Below the pieces are notes generated by a model. The model saw only the letters and a program-made list of their open reading frames with translations, did no database searches and was not told the DNA's origin. 25,331 nt of DNA. Origin: Lachnospiraceae bacterium. GTDB lineage: Bacteria > Bacillota > Clostridia > Lachnospirales > Lachnospiraceae. This document shows positions 1-5,712 of the stretch, one piece after another. Positions within the stretch are counted from its first letter, which is position 1. Every line of letters begins with the position of its first letter. The stretch is taken from NCBI GenBank assembly GCA_015258095.1, contig JABZIV010000029.1, positions 1-25,331 on the forward strand, read 5' to 3'. The position numbers and the translations under genes are program-made.

Positions 1-354
1 ATGTCCTTCAATATGGTGTACCGGAACGAGCGGTTTGGACAGCGTATACGCCAGTGCCTTCGCATAGGAAACGCCCACCAAAAGCGCACCGACCAGTCCC
101 GGTCCGACCGTTACAGCAATCCCGTCCAAATCCGAAAAGGAGACCTCCGCCTCCTTCATCGCAAGGCGTATCACCTCATCTATCTTCTCCAGATGATTTC
201 GAGAGGCAATTTCCGGCACGACTCCGCCAAACTCCGCGTGAATCGCAACCTGTGATGAAATCACGTTGGAGAGCACTTCTCTGCCGTTTCTGACCAGTGC
301 TGCCGCAGTTTCGTCACAGCTTGTCTCTATCCCCAAAAGTAAAACATCCTGCAT
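1..354 (-). CDS. tsaD: tRNA t6A synthase subunit TsaD (N-terminal part, cut by window edge)
   Basis: TsaD is the catalytic subunit that transfers threonylcarbamoyl to A37 of ANN-decoding tRNAs, working with TsaB and TsaE. The visible 118 residues begin MQDVLLLGIETSCDETAAAL, the family's ATP-binding N-terminus. They contain GPGLVGALLVG in the middle and end with VHHIEGH, the histidine metal-binding motif (HxxxH), at the window edge. The frame is open to base 1, so about two thirds of a usual ~340-residue protein lies outside the window. The ATG at 354 is preceded by a GAGGGAAAG ribosome site and lies 9 bases after the rnz stop, so the two are probably cotranscribed. tsaB and tsaE are just upstream in the same run. 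The assignment is very secure; the C-terminus cannot be judged. Confidence 0.96.
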   Translation of the reverse strand, partial: MQDVLLLGIETSCDETAAALVRNGREVLSNVISSQVAIHAEFGGVVPEIASRNHLEKIDEVIRLAMKEAEVSFSDLDGIAVTVGPGLVGALLVGVSYAKALAYTLSKPLVPVHHIEGH

Positions 355-363
355 CTTTCCCTC

Positions 364-1269
364 TCAATCTTCAAAGACCAATTCTTTACTCCAGCCGTCC
401 CGCGCAAACTTTAACGGGAAGATGTCCTTAAAGCGGTCCTTATACTGTTCCGGATACAGTTCGGAAGGAGAGTAATGCGTGAGCCACATCTCTTCCGGTT
501 CCGCTTCTTTACCCAGTATGGCCGCTTCTTCCATGGTCATGTGCTTATGTTTTTTTGCATTTGCCGCCTTATCCTCTTCTCCGTACATTCCTTCACAGAT
601 AAACAGGTTCACTTTTCTTGCCATCTCTTTAATACGCGGAACCGGTCTCGTGTCCGTACAGTATACGACGGAAATTCCTTTCCTCTCTTCCCCCATAACC
701 ATGTCCGGGGTAAAGAGCCGATCCTGAAACTGTACGCTCTGCCCATGTTGCAGACGGTTCCAGCACTGCACGGGAATCCCTTCCGCTTCCGCTCTCTCCA
801 CGGAAAACTTTCCCTTCCTCGGAATCGTCAGACGATAACCGTAACAGGGAATACTGTGCTGCACTTTAAAAGCTTCAATCTGAAAACTCTCCAAAGCAAT
901 CTTTTCCACTTCTTCCGAAAGTTCATGATATTCCAGAGAAAAGGGAAGTTCCGGCGCAATCATCCTTAGTCCGTCCACCACCCTCTTTAGTCCTTTGGGG
1001 CCAATCAGGCGAACCGGCTTCGTCCGTTCCGCATTTCCCATGCTGAGAAGCATCCCCGGAAGTCCCGAAATATGATCTGCATGATAATGGGTGAAACAAA
1101 TGGTATCAATCGGATAAGGACTCCACCCCTTCTCCCGCATGGCAATCTGCGTTCCTTCTCCACAATCAATCAAAAGACTGGATCCGTTACAGCGCGCCAT
1201 CAAACTCGTCAGCCAACGCTTAGGAAGCGGCATCATTCCGCCCGTTCCCAGTAAACAAACTTCCAACAT
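364..1269 (-). CDS. rnz: Ribonuclease Z (metallo-beta-lactamase fold, tRNA 3' processing)
   Basis: This 301-residue protein has the length and motifs of bacterial RNase Z, the zinc endonuclease that removes tRNA 3' trailers. The N-terminus LEVCLLGTGGMMPLP and the metal motif FTHYHADHISGLPGMLLSM (THxHxDHxxGL) are diagnostic. Further family signatures are CDTRP in the middle (about residue 205), ICEGMYG, and a late LTHYSPSE with the last metal-binding histidine. The start codon overlaps the rimI stop as TAATG, indicating translational coupling, with AAAGGAC just upstream as ribosome site. tsaD follows 9 bases downstream. Neighbouring tsaB, tsaD and tsaE also act on tRNA, which supports this call over a generic MBL hydrolase. 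Confidence 0.92.
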   Translation of the reverse strand: MLEVCLLGTGGMMPLPKRWLTSLMARCNGSSLLIDCGEGTQIAMREKGWSPYPIDTICFTHYHADHISGLPGMLLSMGNAERTKPVRLIGPKGLKRVVDGLRMIAPELPFSLEYHELSEEVEKIALESFQIEAFKVQHSIPCYGYRLTIPRKGKFSVERAEAEGIPVQCWNRLQHGQSVQFQDRLFTPDMVMGEERKGISVVYCTDTRPVPRIKEMARKVNLFICEGMYGEEDKAANAKKHKHMTMEEAAILGKEAEPEEMWLTHYSPSELYPEQYKDRFKDIFPLKFARDGWSKELVFED

Positions 1270-1709
1270 TATCCTATCGTCCTTTCCATCAGAATCGCAT
1301 CTTCTACCGGATCCCGATAATAGGCTGTTCTTTTTCCAAAAGCACGAAAGCCCATTCCCTCATATAAGGCTTTCCCGGCAGCGTTTCCTTCCCGTACTTC
1401 CAAAAAGACTTTTCCCGCTCCGGCTTCTTCCGCCATGTTCAAAAATATGGAAAGCATCCTCTTACCGTAGCCTTTTCCTCTTTCCGTCTCCCGCACCGCA
1501 ATGCTTTCCAGTTCCGCTTCCACGCCAAGAATGCGGAGAATGCCGTAAGCAAGAATCTTTGTATCCTCCTGTAAAACCAGTGTTCGATCGAACTTTCCCT
1601 CCATTGCATGGCGAAAATCCCTTTCACTATATGCCATGGAGCGAAAAATATCCCGGTCCAGTTTGCATATTTCTTCCAAATCCTTTTCTTCCATTGCCCG
1701 AAATTGCAT
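1269..1709 (-). CDS. rimI: Ribosomal-protein-alanine N-acetyltransferase RimI (GNAT family)
   Basis: The 146-residue GNAT protein matches RimI, which acetylates the N-terminal alanine of ribosomal protein S18 and, in some bacteria, other proteins. Seen in the sequence are LESIAVRETERGKGYGKRML (beta4 strand and the acetyl-CoA loop RGKGYG), LEVREGNAAGKALYEGMGF, and the C-terminal YYRDPVEDAILMER typical of RimI. The ATG at 1709 has GGAGG ten bases upstream, and that site is the last unit of a tandem 32-bp repeat array. Position between tsaB and tsaD, a common arrangement in Firmicutes, supports RimI over another GNAT enzyme. The stop overlaps the rnz start (TAATG). Confidence 0.9.
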   Translation of the reverse strand: MQFRAMEEKDLEEICKLDRDIFRSMAYSERDFRHAMEGKFDRTLVLQEDTKILAYGILRILGVEAELESIAVRETERGKGYGKRMLSIFLNMAEEAGAGKVFLEVREGNAAGKALYEGMGFRAFGKRTAYYRDPVEDAILMERTIG

Positions 1710-1852
1710 TGTTCCTCATCCTCCAACGCTTGACCCGGCATGGTCTCTTTTCCTCCAATACCTGAACCGCTATTGCCTATCTCCCTCCAATGCCTGAACC
1801 GCGATTACCTCTCTCCCTCCACTACCCGAATCGGTATTGCCTCTCCCGAAAA
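1693..1852 (-). repeat. Tandem 32-bp repeats of the rimI ribosome-binding/start region
   Basis: Read on the minus strand, GGAGG recurs at exactly 32-base intervals (plus-strand CCTCC at 1720-1724, 1752-1756, 1784-1788 and 1816-1820), with a degenerate partial unit to 1852. After each GGAGG come ten bases and then a start-like triplet: ATC, ATA, ATG, and finally the ATG of rimI itself. The two middle units are identical at 28 of 32 positions. Similarity continues into the first codons of rimI (GGGCAATGGAAG versus the unit's GCGTTGGAGG). The period is not a multiple of three, so the array is not a coding repeat. It fills nearly all of the tsaB-rimI gap. Confidence 0.85.
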
Positions 1853-1866
1853 ACGAATCGGAAAAA

Positions 1867-2634
1867 TCAGACGGGATAGTTCTTCGCAGCAAGGTGATCT
1901 TCCGTTCTTCCAATCTTCTCCGCATCTTCTTCTTTGAGAATCTGAAAATCTTTCAAATCGCCTCTTTCCTTCTCCCTCTCCGCCTGCGGTTTCCGTAAGT
2001 ACTCCAGATGGAAAGCTTCCCGCTTTCCTTCCTTCCATGCCTTCTCCGCAAGGAAAGCCAGGGAGGAGGGCCGTTGGAGAAGAGAAGGTGCGGACGGGAA
2101 AATGGCCCGTTCTTCCCCTAAAGCGGAGAGAATCTCCTCCCGATACCTGAGGACGCCGTCTCCCATAAAAACCTGCTTTCCTGTAAGACCTTTTGCAAAG
2201 TGAAGAAGCTCGGAAAGCGGGCAGGCCCGCTCTTCACGAAGGAGGTCCCCCTGAAGGTAAGAGCCCGTATAGACCTGCTCTTTTCGGGCATCTAAGAGAA
2301 CATGAATCGGCAGCGGCAGGAAGGAAAGATTTTCCTGCAACATGGACAGGGTACTGATGCCGAGTAGCGGAATTCCGTTTTTCATGGCAAGCCCCTTTGC
2401 CGTCGCGGCAGCAATCCGAAGTCCCGTAAAAGAGCCGGGCCCCTTCGCTACCGCAATCAAATCCACTTCCTCTATAGACAGATTGCACGCGGAAAGAAGG
2501 GACACCGTGGCAGGAAGCAAAGTTTCGGAGTGCGTAAGTCCTAAACAAAGAGTAAGTTCCGAGAGAAGCTCGCCATCTTGCATAAGCGCCACACCCGCCA
2601 CTCTTCCGGAAGCGTCTATCGCCAAAGTAATCAT
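1867..2634 (-). CDS. tsaB: tRNA t6A biosynthesis protein TsaB
   Basis: TsaB is the non-catalytic ASKHA-fold partner of TsaD in t6A37 formation. The 255-residue product begins MITLAIDASGRVAGVALMQD, has the Firmicutes signature THSETLLP near residue 34, and carries VAKGPGSFTGLRIAAATAKG at about 62-81, which is strongly diagnostic. The usual ending YLRKPQAERE is present near residue 215, but about 30 further residues follow (GDLKDFQ to KNYPV), a C-terminal extension of unknown role. The ATG lies 3 bases after the tsaE stop with AAGGA 8 bases upstream, so tsaE and tsaB are cotranscribed. The downstream gap to rimI is occupied by a 32-bp repeat array. Confidence 0.93.
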   Translation of the reverse strand: MITLAIDASGRVAGVALMQDGELLSELTLCLGLTHSETLLPATVSLLSACNLSIEEVDLIAVAKGPGSFTGLRIAAATAKGLAMKNGIPLLGISTLSMLQENLSFLPLPIHVLLDARKEQVYTGSYLQGDLLREERACPLSELLHFAKGLTGKQVFMGDGVLRYREEILSALGEERAIFPSAPSLLQRPSSLAFLAEKAWKEGKREAFHLEYLRKPQAEREKERGDLKDFQILKEEDAEKIGRTEDHLAAKNYPV

Positions 2635-2637
2635 TCT

Positions 2638-3078
2638 TTATTTCCTTCTTTCTCCTATCTCTATTTTTCGATAAGAAAATCCTTTTTCAAGATCTTTCTC
2701 TATCGTAATCCATTTGGCCTCTTCAGGAATCTCTTCCTCTACCTGACTCGCCCACTCAATGAGAGAGACACCGCCGCTATACAGCATATCGCTAAAGCCG
2801 ATTTCCTGTAATTCCGTATAGTCCTCTATACGATAAACATCAAAGTGATAGAGCGTTACTCTTCCGCGGTATTCTTTCACAATATTGAATGTGGGAGAAT
2901 CCACCACTTCCTGCACACCGAGTCCTCGTGCGAACCCTTTCGCAAAAACCGTCTTTCCCGTTCCCAGGTCCCCTTCCAGGCAGTAAATCTCTCCTCCTTT
3001 GGCTCTCTTTCCGAGTTCCTCTGCAAAGCGAAAGGTTTCCTCTTCTCCGTTACTGTCAAAAACTTCTATTTTTCCCAT
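2638..3078 (-). CDS. tsaE: tRNA t6A biosynthesis ATPase TsaE
   Basis: TsaE is the small P-loop ATPase that energises turnover of the TsaBD complex. The protein shows the Walker A motif EGDLGTGKTVFAKGFARGLG, then VDSPTFNIVKEY, YHFDVYRIED and the late SLIEWAS, all in the family order and at family length (~146 residues). I chose the ATG at 3078, giving MGKIEVF, with AAAGGGG only 4 bases upstream. A GTG at 3099 in the same frame would add seven residues, and its own upstream GGAAG is also very close, so the start is uncertain. tsaB starts 3 bases after its stop. A 215-base gap to hom upstream suggests the tsa cluster has its own transcription start, but I found no convincing promoter. Confidence 0.9.
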   Translation of the reverse strand: MGKIEVFDSNGEEETFRFAEELGKRAKGGEIYCLEGDLGTGKTVFAKGFARGLGVQEVVDSPTFNIVKEYRGRVTLYHFDVYRIEDYTELQEIGFSDMLYSGGVSLIEWASQVEEEIPEEAKWITIEKDLEKGFSYRKIEIGERRK

Positions 3079-3132
3079 TTTTCCCCTTTGAAACCGCACG
3101 TTCTTCCGGTCTTTCCGTCGCCACGGGATATG

Positions 3133-3163
3133 CCGTCATACGATATCGATACACCGTCATACG
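3133..3163. repeat. Pair of direct repeats upstream of tsaE
   Basis: The ten bases CCGTCATACG occur at 3133-3142 and again at 3154-3163, two helical turns (21 bases) apart. The flanking GATATC/GATACA bases are partly shared. The pair lies 55-85 bases upstream of the tsaE start in the hom-tsaE gap. Spacing on one face of the helix would suit a DNA-binding protein, but no factor is recognised. The rest of this 215-base gap holds one weak hairpin with T-run and no gene that I can see. Confidence 0.5.
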
Positions 3164-3257
3164 AAAAGCTTAGTCTTTCCATTTCCGCGCTTTCTCTCTT
3201 AGCGAAGAGAAAAGGCAACGGAAAGGAAAGATAAGGCAGCTGACAAAAATAGGCTTC

Positions 3258-3279
3258 AAAAAGAAAAAGATTCTTTTCT
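3258..3279 (-). terminator. Weak AT-rich terminator after hom
   Basis: On the minus strand, 14 bases beyond the hom stop, AGAAAAG pairs with CTTTTTCT (one bulged T) around a three-base loop and runs into TTTTTG. The stem is entirely A/T-rich apart from two pairs, so termination is probably partial. It would separate secA-prfB-hom from the tsa cluster. Confidence 0.4.
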
Positions 3280-3292
3280 CAGCCCATCTTAC

Positions 3293-4546
3293 TTAGTCTT
3301 CCAACATTTTCTTTACACGAATAAAGTGAAACACCCTGCGTCCGCTAGCTTCCTCAAAGGCTTGTAACCGTTCCAGGAAATCTTCTTCAAAAAGAAGGGT
3401 GGAGACAAGGGCAAACTCATCCGTCCTGCCGTCCAAAACCACAGGACTGAGCGTTTCGCCTTCGGATAAGAAGAACGCGGACAGGTCTTTTTCGATTCCC
3501 TGTGCCGTGCCTTCTATACGGAGAAAATAGCGAAAGGCGTTGGCTCCCATCGGCTCGATGGTAAGCATCTTCTCCGACCAGCCGATGCCCTGGAAATGAT
3601 CCTTGTGCCTTGCCGCCGCAATAATATCGGAAACTACCGCACTGGCTGTCGGAAGTTTTCCCGCGCCCTTCCCGTAGAGCATCGTATTGCCAAGACAGTT
3701 TCCCACGATTCGTATCCCATTGTACACGCCGTTAACAAAATAAAGCGGATCGTCTTCTCCGACCATAATGGGCGCAACATAAGCAAAATACTGCTCTTCC
3801 ACTGTCTCCACCGAACCGAGCAAGCGGATATGGTATCCCATTTTTCTCGCATACGCCATGTCGATATCCGATACATTGCGGATTCCCTCCGTATAGATAT
3901 CTTCATGTCGACAACGCATTCCGGACGACATCGAAAGCAGAATCGCCGTCTTCCTCGAGGTATCGAATCCGTCCACATCCGCGGAAGGATCCTTCTCCGC
4001 ATAGCCGAGGCGCTGCGCCTCTTTCAGCGTTTCCGCGAAAGTGGAGCCCTCGTCCTTCATTTTACTGAGGATAAAGTTACTGGTTCCATTCAAAATGCCG
4101 GTGATTTCCGTGACATTTTCCCCCGCATAGTTATGATAAAGGGTTCGGATAACCGGAATCCCGCCCCCAACCGAGGCCTCAAAGTAGAAATTCCGGTCGT
4201 GTTCCTTCGCAGTTCGCACCAGTTTGGAACCGCAGGCATCGACAACCGCCTTGTTGGAACTGACCACATGCTTTCCCTTCTCCAGGCAGCTCTTGATATA
4301 CTCATAGGCAGGATGAATCCCGCCGATAGCTTCCACAACAAGCTCTACTTCCGGATCGTTTTCAATCGTTGCAAAATCCGTCGTAATCAGTTCATCCGGA
4401 ACGCCCTGAATATGCTCGTGGCGGGAAAGAATATACTTGATTTCAATCTTCTCTCCCCCCTTCTTCTCGATCTGTGCCCGATTCAACTCCAGCACTTCCT
4501 TCACACCGGATCCGACCGTGCCGAATCCCATGATTGCAATCTTCAT
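3293..4546 (-). CDS. hom: Homoserine dehydrogenase
   Basis: This enzyme reduces aspartate-4-semialdehyde to homoserine with NAD(P)H, the branch point to threonine and methionine. The 417-residue protein has the Rossmann motif MGFGTVGSGVKEVLE at the N-terminus, SSNKAVV near residue 97, EASVGGGIPVIRTL, ILNGTSNFIL, and the active-site stretch GYAEKDPSADVDGFD with the catalytic Lys/Asp region. A C-terminal ACT-like part (from about residue 345, FLRIEGTAQGIEKDLSAFF) suggests allosteric control by an amino acid, as in B. subtilis Hom. The ATG at 4546 follows GGGG by five bases, and this ribosome site lies over the prfB stop 12 bases away, so hom is probably cotranscribed with prfB. No thrB or thrC is present nearby. 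Confidence 0.95.
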   Translation of the reverse strand: MKIAIMGFGTVGSGVKEVLELNRAQIEKKGGEKIEIKYILSRHEHIQGVPDELITTDFATIENDPEVELVVEAIGGIHPAYEYIKSCLEKGKHVVSSNKAVVDACGSKLVRTAKEHDRNFYFEASVGGGIPVIRTLYHNYAGENVTEITGILNGTSNFILSKMKDEGSTFAETLKEAQRLGYAEKDPSADVDGFDTSRKTAILLSMSSGMRCRHEDIYTEGIRNVSDIDMAYARKMGYHIRLLGSVETVEEQYFAYVAPIMVGEDDPLYFVNGVYNGIRIVGNCLGNTMLYGKGAGKLPTASAVVSDIIAAARHKDHFQGIGWSEKMLTIEPMGANAFRYFLRIEGTAQGIEKDLSAFFLSEGETLSPVVLDGRTDEFALVSTLLFEEDFLERLQAFEEASGRRVFHFIRVKKMLED

Positions 4547-4558
4547 CCTATCCCCTTT

Positions 4559-5695
4559 CTACTCGTTTCCACTCACTTTTCGATCCGGACAGCCCAGTTG
4601 CATCCATTTCAGATATGCCGTAATAAAACGGTCTATATCGCCGTCCAGCACCGCATCCGTATTCCCGCTTTCTTCTCCGGTACGAAGATCTTTCACCATC
4701 CGATAGGGTTGTAAAACATAGGAACGAATCTGAGAACCCCAACCGTTTTCCTTGACTTCTCCCCGAATTCCCGCAAGACGCGCTTCCTGTTCTTCCTTCT
4801 CTCTGAGATAAAGCTTTGTCTTTAACATCTGCATCGCCTTATTCTTATTCTGTAACTGAGAACGCTCTTCCTGACACGCTACAACGATTCCGGTCGGAAT
4901 GTGAATTAAGCGCACCGCGGATGACGTCTTATTGATATGCTGTCCACCGGCACCGGATGCCCGAAAAACTTCCATCTTGACATCTTCATCCCGCACTTCG
5001 ATATCGATATCCGTTTCAATATCCGGCATAACATCGCAGGAGACGAACGAAGTCTGCCGTTTTCCCTGCGCGTTAAACGGGGAAATACGAACCAGGCGGT
5101 GAATTCCCGCCTCCGACCGGAGATACCCGTAGGCATATTCTCCTACCACTTCCATGGTAACAGACTTAATCCCTGCTTCATCCCCATCAAGATAATCCAG
5201 AATCTTCACGGAAAATCCATGTCGCTCCGCCCATCTCGTATACATCCTGTACAGCATCCCCGCCCAGTCGTTTGCCTCTGTTCCTCCGGCTCCGGCATTC
5301 AGGCGCAGAATGACATTCATGCTGTCATATTCACCGGAGAGCAGCAGCGTGGTATTCATGTTATCCAGCTCCGCAGAAAACTCCTCAAGGAGGGTCTTTA
5401 TCTCCGGAATCACGGACGCATCCTCTTCCTCCCGTCCCATCTGAATCAGGGCATCAATATCCTCATAACTTTGCTGCAAACGGTGAAATCCTTCCACCTC
5501 ATCTTTCAGATGACGGTCTTCCGTGGAAAGCCTGTTGGCCTGCTCCGCATCCGACCAGAAATCCGGCTCTTCCATCATGCGGTCGAGCTCCAGAATACGT
5601 TTCTTTTTATTTTCAAGATCCAGAGCCTGCTCTAATTGCTTTAACGGCTCGGACTTCGTATTCAGCTCTGCCTTAAATTGGTCAAACTCAATCAC
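4559..5695 (-). CDS. prfB: Peptide chain release factor 2 (no programmed frameshift)
   Basis: RF2 terminates translation at UAA and UGA. The protein has the RF2 tripeptide SPF at about 205-207 and the peptidyl-hydrolysis motif GGQ at 250-252 within RASGAGGQHINKTSSAVR. The sequence GDEAGIKSVTMEV and the C-terminal GWGSQIRSYVLQPYRMVKD also match. The start is a GTG at 5695 with AAAGGAG five bases upstream, 17 bases after the secA stop. The whole 378-residue frame is continuous. The usual in-frame UGA and +1 slippery site after about 25 codons is absent, so the classical RF2 autoregulation is missing. The C-terminus is about 10 residues longer than the B. subtilis protein. Confidence 0.96.
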   Translation of the reverse strand: MIEFDQFKAELNTKSEPLKQLEQALDLENKKKRILELDRMMEEPDFWSDAEQANRLSTEDRHLKDEVEGFHRLQQSYEDIDALIQMGREEEDASVIPEIKTLLEEFSAELDNMNTTLLLSGEYDSMNVILRLNAGAGGTEANDWAGMLYRMYTRWAERHGFSVKILDYLDGDEAGIKSVTMEVVGEYAYGYLRSEAGIHRLVRISPFNAQGKRQTSFVSCDVMPDIETDIDIEVRDEDVKMEVFRASGAGGQHINKTSSAVRLIHIPTGIVVACQEERSQLQNKNKAMQMLKTKLYLREKEEQEARLAGIRGEVKENGWGSQIRSYVLQPYRMVKDLRTGEESGNTDAVLDGDIDRFITAYLKWMQLGCPDRKVSGNE

Positions 5696-5712
5696 AGCGG
5701 CTCCTTTCTCTT

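Noticed and set aside
1439..1741. 100-codon frame starting at the ATG of a 32-bp repeat unit, overlapping rimI
   Set aside because: It lies in another frame of rimI, has no recognisable protein features and is best explained as a chance frame, although its start has a good ribosome site.
1693..1852. CRISPR-like array
   Set aside because: The 32-bp units are contiguous with no spacers, degenerate, and tied to the rimI start site; no cas genes are present.
3185..3215. Hairpin TTTCTCTT/AAGAGAGAAA in the hom-tsaE gap as a terminator
   Set aside because: A 9-bp A/T-rich stem can form, but no T-run follows on the minus strand, so it was not called.
3596..4714. Long 372-codon plus-strand frame opposite hom and prfB
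   Set aside because: It is antisense to two clear housekeeping genes, and its product has no family features.
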